Shown here: positions 19,801-27,640 of the stretch, in pieces
Layout: every line of letters begins with the position of its first letter
Position numbering within the stretch: the first letter of the stretch is position 1
DNA from: Setoptus koraiensis
Taxonomy: Eukaryota; Arthropoda
Direction of reading: 5' to 3'
DNA: 64,000 nt
Assembly: GCA_048013815.1 (NCBI GenBank)
Contig: CM106586.1
Coordinates: 11,718,001 to 11,782,000 of the forward strand
Position numbers and translations under genes: made by a program
The notes under the pieces: model-generated
The model's database searches: none
Seen by the model: only the letters and a program-made list of their open reading frames with translations
What the model was told of the DNA's origin: nothing

Positions 19801-22531
19801 GTTGCAATAGGCCTACTTTGGGGCCTTTTGGTGTCTTGAGCCTCTGACAGACATCACACGTTTTGATATATTGTTCTATATAAGCATTCATACCGGGCCA
19901 ATAAAGATCGCGAAGACTTTCTTTAGTCTTTTTTACACCTTTATGTCCACCGATGATGAGATCGTCGTGAGCAAGTGTTAGGATCTTTTTCCTCATGCTT
20001 TTAGGTATAAACAGGCGATGTTTGGGATTTCCCTCGGTGGATTGGTCGATATAGTATAACTGATCATTAATAATAGTATAACGAGGTTCTAATCCCTTAT
20101 TAAGAGTCTCTTTGATGTAAGACATCTCTTCATCCCAATCGTTTTGAGGTATTTGTATGGAGCCCAGAGCTGCAACTGCATGTTGATGTCTAGCTAAGGT
20201 ATGTTTAGCCATTTGGTCAGCTTTATCATTTCCTTGATTATTTGAATGCCCCTTTATATGGATACACCTCAATTGTAGCTTAGTGGAGAGTTGAGCTAGT
20301 TCTTTAAATATAGCTTCGTTTATAATGGGATGGTTCTTGGAATCTTTCCAACCGTTAGCGATCCATTTCTCGAGTGATTTATTCAATGCATTTGCCGCGT
20401 ATCTACTATCAGTCATTATGACGATATTAGTAAGACCCTCTTTTAATGCAATCTTACATGCCTCAATGATGGCTCGGACTTCAGCGACTTGATTTGATGG
20501 TTTGTCATCATTTACCATGCCAGATGCGGCTAAATCAACATTGAAGGTAGGATAAACGGCCCAAGAAGCTCTGCAGTCGGGAGTGCCATTACCACTACAG
20601 GCGCCGTCTGTGAAGAAGATTTCTTCAGGTGGATCTGGATTCATGAACATCAAGCCGGAAATTGTATTGGGCTCCCTTATCACGAATTTAAGGTTTATAT
20701 CAGGAGGCAGCCGAATCATCAATCTTTCGACCCTGATTGGCAGTTCTTTAAGCTCCAATATCTTCACTAGGTTTTTGCAGGTAGTTACATAAGTAGTCTT
20801 GTCACATGGTAAATATACACCAAATTTCCTGTGAGCAAGAATGATAGCTAGTAATGTTTTCTCAATGTCTATGTAATTACATTCTGAAGCAGTCAGCACT
20901 TGACCTGCTCTTGAAATGAGCTCATGTCTCTCCGAAAAGCATGCAACTTCGATTGAGTTCTCCTTGGTGATGAGTTCCACCAATTTAGGCTCATCAGACG
21001 AGGGTATTCTTTGAGAAGTCGAGCTTTCCAACCTGAGTCGTATTTCCGTTAATGCCTTAGCATGTTCGTCGGTCCATTCAAACAGCACATTGTCTTTTGT
21101 TAAGTCACGCAACGGTTGGGCCAGTTGGGTAAAGCTCTTAATAAATCTGGCGTAGTAATTTAACGTTCCCAAGATGATTTGGATATCTGTTTTGGATCCA
21201 GGTTTGATTAAATAGATCGGGTCTGTTTTGCCCTTGACAGGTGCGATACTATTATGCTCAATTTGAAATCCTAAGAACTCTACTCTAGACTGAAAGAATT
21301 TGCATTTCGATTTCTTGAGCTTAACGTTATGTTGTTGACATTTATCAAGCACCCATCTAAGACGGTTATGATGTTCTTCCGGGGTTGGGGCAAATACAAG
21401 AATATCGTCAATGTATATAACACAGTATTTGTATATCCCTGCTTCAAATATATTATTCATTGTCCTTTGATATACTGCCGGTGAATTAGTTAGACCGAAT
21501 GGGGCAACTTTGTACTGATATAACCCATGTGGTGTAAGAAATGCGGTCTTGTGCCTGTCGTGCCTAGCTAACGGTATTTGGAAGAAACCTTCCGTGCAAT
21601 CGAGTGCGGAGAAATATTGAGATCCATGAAGACAGAGGAATAAGTCTTCGGCTCTTGGCAATGGATATGTATCTCTGATGGTTATGCGATTGATTGGAAT
21701 GTAATTAATAACCATTCTTTTGTCTCCAGTTTTCTTAGGTACCAGTCTTGCGTTGGAGGCGAAGTTGGAGCGGGAGTGTTCAATAATATTTGAAGCTAAC
21801 AAGCGATCAACTTGTCTCTTCATTTCGATAATATCTTCCGGTTTGTGACGTTTGAGACGTGCCTTTGGGGCGGCGTCTGATATTAAATCGATCACCATGG
21901 GTTCGCAATTTATGAGAGAGCTAATCTTCTCGGCAAATACATCCGGATACTCATTAAGTATGGAATGCACAACTTGGTTTTGCTTTATTGATGTTTGATC
22001 CCTCTTATTGATGCAGGATAGTGACACCGCCGATTGGAGTGTAATTGGTGATTCATGGCCAACTTGTTTGTTTTCTCTCTTCACTACTAAGTTTCCTCCT
22101 GCATTAATTATGTCGAATTTGAGCTTTTTAATGTCGGGGTTTCCCATTATCATATCGTGGCTCAAAAGATCTGTGCAATTGTCGACTATAAATGCTTCAA
22201 CTTCAACGGGAGCCATTTTAATAACGGATGAAGATATGTAGAGTTTTGTTGAACGGTTAACTTCGAAACGGGTGTTGTCTGCTGTACAGATATCTAAAGA
22301 GACTCTGGTTGTCGCAGGTGAATTCACTAACATAATTAAACCATCGGCAGGTATGAATGTCGCCGTTGCACCTGTATCCACTACGGCGGATATTTCTAAC
22401 GATTCGATTCTCAGCTTGGTTATTAATAGTTTAGAATTGGTGTCGAGACTGGAGATTATATAATCGGGCACATGGTCGCCTCTTATTCCTTGCACCCTTT
22501 GGCATTTAAATTGTCTGGGTTGGAAGGACAA
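16862..22531 (-). CDS. pol: pol polyprotein (protease, RT, RNase H, second RNase H, integrase, repeat tail)
   Basis: 1889 codons. The frame opens just after a stop (TAA) and its first codon counted is TTG, so it has no ATG; expression should be by -1 frameshift from gag. Protease: D52-T-G-A. RT: Y373-I-D-D with PLPR upstream. After the RT lies a worn RNase H-like segment (about 510-630). A full RNase H1-like domain follows (D642, D708, then GNDKAD). Integrase: H855, H863, C892, C895, then D924, D984 and E1020 (D,D35E), then a GPF module at 1154-1156. From about 1200 to 1889 is a low-complexity tail with about ten NRCP...S units and an Asn run. All catalytic residues are intact. The long tail is unusual for gypsy elements. 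Confidence 0.95.
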   Translation of the reverse strand: MSFQPRQFKCQRVQGIRGDHVPDYIISSLDTNSKLLITKLRIESLEISAVVDTGATATFIPADGLIMLVNSPATTRVSLDICTADNTRFEVNRSTKLYISSSVIKMAPVEVEAFIVDNCTDLLSHDMIMGNPDIKKLKFDIINAGGNLVVKRENKQVGHESPITLQSAVSLSCINKRDQTSIKQNQVVHSILNEYPDVFAEKISSLINCEPMVIDLISDAAPKARLKRHKPEDIIEMKRQVDRLLASNIIEHSRSNFASNARLVPKKTGDKRMVINYIPINRITIRDTYPLPRAEDLFLCLHGSQYFSALDCTEGFFQIPLARHDRHKTAFLTPHGLYQYKVAPFGLTNSPAVYQRTMNNIFEAGIYKYCVIYIDDILVFAPTPEEHHNRLRWVLDKCQQHNVKLKKSKCKFFQSRVEFLGFQIEHNSIAPVKGKTDPIYLIKPGSKTDIQIILGTLNYYARFIKSFTQLAQPLRDLTKDNVLFEWTDEHAKALTEIRLRLESSTSQRIPSSDEPKLVELITKENSIEVACFSERHELISRAGQVLTASECNYIDIEKTLLAIILAHRKFGVYLPCDKTTYVTTCKNLVKILELKELPIRVERLMIRLPPDINLKFVIREPNTISGLMFMNPDPPEEIFFTDGACSGNGTPDCRASWAVYPTFNVDLAASGMVNDDKPSNQVAEVRAIIEACKIALKEGLTNIVIMTDSRYAANALNKSLEKWIANGWKDSKNHPIINEAIFKELAQLSTKLQLRCIHIKGHSNNQGNDKADQMAKHTLARHQHAVAALGSIQIPQNDWDEEMSYIKETLNKGLEPRYTIINDQLYYIDQSTEGNPKHRLFIPKSMRKKILTLAHDDLIIGGHKGVKKTKESLRDLYWPGMNAYIEQYIKTCDVCQRLKTPKGPKVGLLQPIVTSNIFDRIHVDIVGKVTTSHKGNKYIITAIDAFSRFGYARATPKTEVIDIINFLKEDIFAIHGCPKEIVTDNGVQFTSAEYTTLLNTLKIQPSYTCTYHAQSNGMDERFNATLVKIIKNYVSRHQKDWDQQLKWAVFNYNTTVNQSTKYTPYELLFGVKPRNPLRQPGELDNDIDAPLIKDLRDMVRHEAAFNTYKAQLVQKYYYDKKRKPQNYAIGQLVLVRVERVPTTICRKLAHKWEGPFVIVKFIGEKDSPKALLVSDLSQTVKRRISFEQAKPYFSREDEDELEEGLVQEIGRLNHHLLSKPMNDHDSGQVIDLEADEPEVGGKDILNSLPDSPIPIQSQIVVPVTLNHLDTRSGSTLSATSPEGENSVNESIQVTHDNRCPPEDSVSQQLSALNTHLYRTSPWVSNDEDDDLTNANRCPAVGSNCHEVSHTNTNRCPATDSICEVTHLRVNQSPSMSTTTDGDVRSCVNRRPSMGSTSNEPALIYANRCPTGGSIDENLARTPCVNRCPLTDSTGTIQAHTTCANRCSDVGSTGTTIYTSRVNRCPNTDSTGILGLNNNNSNNDNNNNNRSDELTNVNRYSESPIVRQTSLPFHVDDCPLWYGTQRGLTGTADIRDTMHQLGSLPRDNRISTDSQAELPIQQLTVDQNNANSQLSTDSMQRINDIQHDTPSQPLDPVSTDLNNANSNNTAVNNRSLDNMINTSLINPSMQFHPYNSPVTGDSMQVNIQSEISTEPNGTIIQPVHQHSNASESSNITDKQISCGTQTNLPVINLPVEGNSDNTFPNSNSMQITRDVEPESVSNTANTSSFVPELVSLACESPLMADRQNPVDAQVDTPVILSPTDGNCQMNSRSSELMQNKVSQEIGPRIESLVAHGSSDARISDTSGDNRSILDVLMDSIRRSPSTEGNPENPSLDDQITHQTPNSHLTSIETLNNAPTSDAINNSPTMPVDNITTRPKRTIRRPPRYSD
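18070..18107. repeat. ATT trinucleotide run in the pol tail
   Basis: Encodes the Asn-rich run on the minus strand and stays in frame. Confidence 0.8.
18115..18660 (-). repeat. Degenerate tandem repeat coding for NRCP units
   Basis: About ten units of roughly 60-70 bp with a conserved gacatcgattaac core on the plus strand, giving NRCPxxxS on the minus strand. Cysteine-proline spacing is kept while the rest varies. Confidence 0.8.
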
Positions 22532-23550
22532 TCTTTATTGAAATGGTAAGCTCCGCAGAATTTACAAGGGTAAGGTACTATCCCGTTAACTTTCTCGTAA
22601 TCTTTGCGGCACTTCTCGATGATCGTATCATCAACTCGTGGTGGTAGAAGTTTCGGTCGTGCTTGATCGAACCTACGTTTATCAAAAGAGTTATTGTAAG
22701 GCCGTTTGTAGTTGTTAGGCTTCCATTTACCGTCACGATGGAACTTTTTAGGGGGTCTGTCTTCTCCATATGTGCGTTTTTCAGGTGCTTTGAACGCAAC
22801 AGCTGCCAGTTCCGTTTTCTTGGTTAGTTCTTCTATAGTCGTGTTTTGCTTCTTCATTGCATTTTGAGTTTCCTCATGGATTTTAGCCAGCATTTTGACA
22901 ATAGTACTTGTATCAACAATAGAATTTTCTGAGAGATTCGGTTCAATTTCATCTTCGAACGTCTTGAGAACGGCACGTAATTCTTTCAGGGTTCCAATCT
23001 TACTTATGTTGGAGATATAATTGAGGTTAAGCTTCGTTTTAGAGGGCAAACTAGCGTATAGATGCTCTATTAGATCACGTTGATCTTTCAAGCTTTCCCC
23101 ATGATCTGGGTTGGCCTTTTTGTAGAGCACAATATAATCATCTAGATATGAAGATAGACTCTTTTCCCCTGGCTCATAATTCATTTGATGTAACTTCTTG
23201 ATAAAATCAAGACGAGAGTGAGAAGGGTAATATCTCTCTTTAAACTGTTTCTCGACAGTTGACCAGTCCCCTGCGGCGCTCTCTTTCTTCAGATTGGTCT
23301 TGAGCCAACCAAGAGCTGATTTCTCTAAGGCGTTGTAGAAATAATGACAACGATTCTTATCAGAGCATCGGTGAGTAACCTTCTTGAACTTGGAAAGAAA
23401 AGCACGTGGGTCTTCGTGTGAGGCTCCAGTGAATTCTGGTAGATCACCGTGTACAGCATGATTCTGAGAAAGGGTCTCGGATATTTCTCGAATATATGAA
23501 GTAGCGATATTTGAAATATCTTCTGAAACAGAGTCTCTGCTGGAAGTCAT
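22483..23550 (-). CDS. gag: gag polyprotein
   Basis: 355 codons from ATG. A capsid-like retrotransposon gag region covers about 40-190 (FLSKFKKVTHRC, WSTVEKQFKERYYP, YLDDYIVLYKKANP). A basic stretch follows (about 265-310). The single zinc knuckle is C329, C332, H336, C341, a CX2CX3HX4C form that is one residue shorter than the usual CX2CX4HX4C. It overlaps pol by 49 nt in the -1 frame. Confidence 0.93.
   Translation of the reverse strand: MTSSRDSVSEDISNIATSYIREISETLSQNHAVHGDLPEFTGASHEDPRAFLSKFKKVTHRCSDKNRCHYFYNALEKSALGWLKTNLKKESAAGDWSTVEKQFKERYYPSHSRLDFIKKLHQMNYEPGEKSLSSYLDDYIVLYKKANPDHGESLKDQRDLIEHLYASLPSKTKLNLNYISNISKIGTLKELRAVLKTFEDEIEPNLSENSIVDTSTIVKMLAKIHEETQNAMKKQNTTIEELTKKTELAAVAFKAPEKRTYGEDRPPKKFHRDGKWKPNNYKRPYNNSFDKRRFDQARPKLLPPRVDDTIIEKCRKDYEKVNGIVPYPCKFCGAYHFNKDCPSNPDNLNAKGCKE
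22504..22510 (-). promoter_or_regulatory. -1 ribosomal frameshift heptamer U UUA AAU
   Basis: On the minus strand TTTAAAT occurs in the gag-pol overlap with TTA-AAT as gag codons, the exact X XXY YYZ register. Six bases on, GGGUGC can pair with GUGCCC (with two wobbles) about 20 nt later, a weak candidate stem. Confidence 0.75.
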
Positions 23551-23647
23551 GATTCTATACGACTATCCTGTTGATTTGCAAGGATGGGCTATTTCCTCTT
23601 TTATTCTGTTCGTGGTAGATATTTTTCTAGTTTTACGACAGTGGCAA

Positions 23648-23663
23648 CCACGCTCTGCTACCA
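23648..23663 (-). other. Primer binding site, initiator Met tRNA type
   Basis: Two bases after the 5' LTR the minus strand reads TGGTAGCAGAGCGTGG. The first 11 bases complement the 3' end of eukaryotic initiator Met tRNA (CTCTGCTACCA); two later positions differ from the usual sequence. Confidence 0.75.
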
Positions 23664-23839
23664 ACTGTGATGCCTGAGCGTGTCACGGAACAGAATCGTA
23701 GCAGAGACGAGGAATTGAATAGCGAGCAGAGATGGAAGCGGATATTATTATATCAATTATTTGAGGACTTAAATGTACTAATTAACTAAATCTGCCCGAC
23801 AGGAATTACGAGTCCTGGGGCCTCTATCTATTACTGTAT

Positions 23840-23845
23840 TTTATT
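23840..23845 (-). terminator. LTR polyadenylation signal
   Basis: AATAAA on the minus strand, downstream of the TATA box; the same signal in the 3' LTR would end the transcript. Confidence 0.6.
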
Positions 23846-23926
23846 ACTGTTATTGCTGTGAAATTACTACTGTTTTATGCAGAGAACGAGAGAACGCAAG
23901 TGTGTATATCAAAATGAGTTCGGTCC

Positions 23927-23934
23927 TATTTATA
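23927..23934 (-). promoter_or_regulatory. TATA box of the 5' LTR
   Basis: TATAAATA on the minus strand, set between a GC-mixed upstream part and the R region. Confidence 0.65.
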
Positions 23935-24197
23935 TGGTTTGACCACGCTGCATGAAAACGTGGTCTAGATTGGTGTGAGTTCCATATCCGTCGGCACAAA
24001 CAAAGAACAGGGTCTTCACTATATTTACATCGATGGACATCATGATAGATCATTGTTACATCCAGATTTAATGCAACTCTTTAAAGTCTCAAACAGTAAG
24101 GAGAGACGCACATGGGTCGGCACATGTGCATAGTACTGTAGATTATGTGCGGGCACAGTGCACGGGCATCACAAAGGGTTCGCCTTGTGCGCTCACG

Positions 24198-24395
24198 ATG
24201 GGTGGTATAAATTTATTTGGCGAGCAAAAAAACGACGAAAGAATAGCGTGCTACTCAGAAACGATCACACCGACTGATTGTGGCTGCTTAACTCATATGA
24301 TCAAGTACATCATGTACATCACGATGGGGGCGAACTTTTTGTGTTACACGGCGTTGTTTTCTATCATTCTGAGGCTCTCATTCTTAAGTCTCTAA
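24198..24395 (+). CDS. A3: DCGC-motif small membrane protein with altered end
   Basis: 65 codons, the same as A1 through the membrane span (TPTDCGC, GANFLCYTALF). The last residues change from IKALR to a hydrophobic RLSFLSL after a small rearrangement. The retrotransposon inserted 24 bp before this ATG, cutting the gene from its upstream module at 13486. It may be silent or driven by the LTR. Confidence 0.6.
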   Translation: MGGINLFGEQKNDERIACYSETITPTDCGCLTHMIKYIMYITMGANFLCYTALFSIILRLSFLSL

Positions 24396-25093
24396 GATGA
24401 GTGAATGTATTGACAAGGCAACGCTCTCAACTATGATCATAGGACTATTTTCAATTAGATGAATTCAATGATTGGCATATCTGAATAACATCGGAAAACC
24501 ACTATGAATAATGGAGCTGATGTTCTAATTAGGTAGTGAATTATTCAAGTATGCATGTTGTCATGATATGTTGATAAAATTTAGGAGAGAAGTCAATCTA
24601 ATAAAAATGCTAACATGTATCATGACCAAATTTCCATCATTTCTTGATTGATGGAAACATATATTTCGAACGACAAGCTTCACTGAAAGATACGCAGTGT
24701 CTCTATGAATTGGCTTTAACATTACTTTTATCGTGTATATAGAGTCAATCGAGGCAAGGAAAATCAGACTAAAGAGCTCTCATGTCGGGCTTGAACTCAG
24801 TTAGTTCCGTCACGATCATTATGACGTCACTGTGTCAAAATAAAAGACTAACTTCGAGGCATCAGGTGAGTCAGACGATCTCCATCTACCAGTTGGATGA
24901 TAATCTTAGTTCAATCAAGATTAACAGCACCATGAATTTAGGCGTACATCAAGTACTTCATTAATCTGTATATCAATGATTGAAATTGGTGAATTCATAT
25001 CAGAGTAAGTTGGTCAGGATTGCATTCTCACTCTCATCAGCTGAATGAAATTATAAAAGATACATGCAAATCGGCTGCTTCTATTAAGTCCGA
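24396..25093. other. Intergenic between A3 and B4
   Basis: Homologous to the spacers at 5604-6322 and 8427-9003. No separate gene. Confidence 0.5.
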
Positions 25094-25158
25094 GCTCGTG
25101 CATGAAAGTAGAAGAGGAAACTGAATGAGACTTTGACACACAACCATTCTAACTTTCA
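25094..25158 (+). promoter_or_regulatory. Shared 5' module, copy 6 (upstream of B4)
   Basis: Family B form, with ATGCAAAT about 30 bp upstream. Confidence 0.55.
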
Positions 25159-25368
25159 TTTCTTACATTTGACTTGAAATTGAGGCGAATATCAGAATTC
25201 TCGCATAAATAACAATTGTTTGGCCAGGATTTGTCGAATAATATTTTTGCATGGTAATTGACGGAATGGTTATGATTTATTGAAATTTCAGAAAATAGCA
25301 CACCTGTAAAACGTTCACACACAAAGACACACACACACACAGACTCATACACACACGGAGAGAGAGTC

Positions 25369-25731
25369 ATGTTCCCTCCAGTATGCTTCGAAAAGGAGGT
25401 GAATAGGAAAGATTTTCCAGCACCGTACGCTAGACCTGAGTTTAACCACGAAAAATGTTCGGGTCCCGTTGATGGTAAATGTTCTGTACTGCATGAAGAG
25501 ATGAAACCAGAGGAAAAATTTGATCGGATGGACGTCTTGCACGAATGTTACAATGAAGTTGTTCCGCTCGTGAGACGAGGGCAGGCAAAAGGGATTTTCA
25601 CAGAAATTAACAACTTCAATTGCAACTCGCATTGCAGCTCGAACTGGACCCTAGATGCATTGATTTTTTTCCTATTCTTTATTGGTATAGCGATGATCAT
25701 TCTTGTTTCAATGTTTTTGGACAAACCATAA
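25369..25731 (+). CDS. B4: cysteine-rich type III membrane protein, tail lost
   Basis: 120 codons. Six cysteines: C6, C30, C38, C60, C85, C89. The span (about 95-115) has FFIGIAMIILV. The protein stops at LDKP, while B3 continues with RGG and a basic tail. Right after the span the DNA switches to a copy of the sequence normally upstream of family B genes, so the B4 tail and 3' signal were replaced by the 5' flank of B5. Confidence 0.65.
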   Translation: MFPPVCFEKEVNRKDFPAPYARPEFNHEKCSGPVDGKCSVLHEEMKPEEKFDRMDVLHECYNEVVPLVRRGQAKGIFTEINNFNCNSHCSSNWTLDALIFFLFFIGIAMIILVSMFLDKP

Positions 25732-25818
25732 ATAACAATTGTTTGGTCAGGATCCGTCGAATAATATTTTTGCATGGTAATTGACGGAATGGTTATGATT
25801 TATTGAAATTTTAGAGCC

Positions 25819-26238
25819 ATGTATCCACCGAAATGCATCGAATCAGAATACTGGAGACAGTATCCTCTTTTATACAGAAATTATTCAATACTTGTAGATC
25901 CTTTTAATAGATTCAAGGAAAAAATGCTGTCCGTAGTGTCTGGATGTGATCGTCAATTGAATCAATGTCTTGAAGATTCCCTAAACCTGGATTTTGACAC
26001 TTTCGATGTTCCATCGTCTTGGTTTGGAAATTATGCATTTATCATGAGGAAAATGAACGAGAGTAATTGCTCCTCGCATTGCAGCACGCACTGGATCATG
26101 ATTGCATCGGGTATAATCTTCTTCTTTATTGGTATGGCGTTGATCTTTGTGGTTTCAACATATTTAGGCAAACGTGGAAAAAAACGAGGCGAAATTGCGA
26201 TTACTAACGTCCCCACACGTTTCCAGTTCTTGGGGTAG
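25819..26238 (+). CDS. B5: cysteine-rich type III membrane protein (B1 copy)
   Basis: 139 codons, the same as B1 over the ectodomain except one residue. The two differ in the membrane span and in the tail (GKRGKKRGEI). Starts after a gaaattttag splice-like site. AATAAA at about 26353. The ectodomain identity against span differences suggests partial gene conversion. Confidence 0.7.
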   Translation: MYPPKCIESEYWRQYPLLYRNYSILVDPFNRFKEKMLSVVSGCDRQLNQCLEDSLNLDFDTFDVPSSWFGNYAFIMRKMNESNCSSHCSTHWIMIASGIIFFFIGMALIFVVSTYLGKRGKKRGEIAITNVPTRFQFLG

Positions 26239-26454
26239 TAGCAGCAATAATTTTGGAGAAAAATCATCAGTTAGAAGCTCTTTTAAGACTTGAAGCAATA
26301 TATGAGTGTCAACCATGAGATCAACTCGATCGAAACTCTTTGTCTCTGCATAGAATAAAACGTAACCACCTTAATTTTTTGAACACTCTTGGTGTGCTAG
26401 CTCATTCATCATGGTGACCGATAGAGCTAACTTGATTATCAAACAGATCCATGT

Positions 26455-26682
26455 ATGTTCGAAAATATCTCGGGGAAAATGAACGAAAGTAATTGCTCCT
26501 GGCATTGCAGAACGCACTGGATCATGATTGCAGTGGGTATGGTCTTCCTCTTCATTGGTATCGCGATGATCTGTGTGGTTTCAACATTTTTAGGCAAAGG
26601 TAGAAAAAAACGAGGTGAAATTGCGACTAAAAACGTTCCCACTCGTTTCCCATTCTTTAAGGAGTGGCAGCAACAATTTTGA
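26455..26682 (+). CDS. B6: short family B copy without the large ectodomain
   Basis: 75 codons: MNESNCSWHC next to the span, then GKGRKKRGEI and a longer tail. It is the intact counterpart of psi-B at 7156. With only two cysteines outside it may be a degenerate copy. AATAAA at about 26796. Confidence 0.45.
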   Translation: MFENISGKMNESNCSWHCRTHWIMIAVGMVFLFIGIAMICVVSTFLGKGRKKRGEIATKNVPTRFPFFKEWQQQF

Positions 26683-26762
26683 CGAAAAATCATCAGTTAG
26701 AAGCCCTTTTAAGACTTGAAGCAATATATGAATGTCAACCATGAGATCAACTCGATTGAAAC

Positions 26763-26786
26763 TCTCTCTCTCTCTCTCTCTCTCTG
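26763..26786. repeat. TC microsatellite
   Basis: (TC)n of about 24 bp in the 3' flank of B6. Confidence 0.8.
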
Positions 26787-27207
26787 TCTCTGCATAGAAT
26801 AAAACGTAACCACCTTAATTTTTTGAATACTCTTGGTGTGCTAGCTCATTCATCATAGTGACAGATAGAGCTAACTTGATTATCGAGCAGATCCATGTAT
26901 ATAGCCGACAAAGAAAAAAAAACAAAGGACAATGAGCACTGAACTAAAGTGACACGCCGATCCAGAAAAATGCTGTATCTTGATGCCACTTGTTCGAGCA
27001 TGTTGTCAAGAGACCTTGCGATGTGATAGTTCAAACATGAAGAAATGGGTCATTGTGACTCAAACACACGAGTGGAATCGGTGAACTCGTATCAGAGTGA
27101 GTTGGTTAGAATCGCAATTGCACTCCCATCAGCTTTATCGGGATAGAACAGATAAATGTAAAATGCATGCAGTGGTAATGCAAATCTACAGTTTCTATTA
27201 TATCAGT

Positions 27208-27261
27208 GCTCGCGCATGAAAAAAGAAGAGAGACTTTGACACACAACCATTTTAACTTTCA
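27208..27261 (+). promoter_or_regulatory. Shared 5' module, copy 7 (upstream of A4)
   Basis: Short-spacer form with ATGCAAAT about 30 bp upstream. Confidence 0.55.
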
Positions 27262-27541
27262 ACTGGTGTATTGCAGAACACTTACGTCACGCGCTCAAGT
27301 CCATCTGCAACAAACAATTCGAGATTACATTTTTCGCTTCATCAGGCTTCCTAGTTGATATAGCAACTTTCACAACACAGATGGGCATTAACTCAACATC
27401 GCTTCCAAGTTGCTTGTATCATCTATCGCTGCAACAGAAAATTCAATTCAGACACAACAAAAGCACGAGGGACAATATCGGAGTTATTAATTGAGTCATC
27501 ACCAGTCTAACATACAATCAAGCTGTCGCCTTGCATACACC

Positions 27542-27640
27542 ATGGACGATATTACAGGAACAAAATGCCACGCAGAACTAATTAGCCCGACTGACTGTGG
27601 GTGCGAGATACGATATCTGTTTAGGTATATCATGATTGGA
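27542..27640 (+). CDS. A4: DCGC-motif protein, cut by the assembly gap
   Basis: 33 codons seen, matching A2 (SPTDCGC) up to the start of the membrane span, with one change (MFG to MIG). The rest is in the gap. Confidence 0.6.

Larger units (their letters stand above)
13818..24173 (-). mobile_element. Complete Ty3/gypsy LTR retrotransposon with an antisense ORF
   Basis: 10,356 bp with two 508-bp LTRs that read as identical and a 4-bp target duplication, aagg. gag and pol are intact on the minus strand. A primer binding site and a polypurine tract are present. pol order is protease, RT, RNase H, integrase, the Ty3/gypsy order. A plus-strand ORF of 699 codons lies between pol and the 3' LTR. 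No envelope-like protein is seen. Identical LTRs and open frames point to very recent insertion. Confidence 0.95.
23666..24173 (-). repeat. 5' LTR (right on the plus strand)
   Basis: 508 bp. On the minus strand a TATAAATA box is at 23927-23934 and AATAAA at 23840-23845, some 85 bp later, giving a normal U3-R-U5 layout. Confidence 0.95.
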
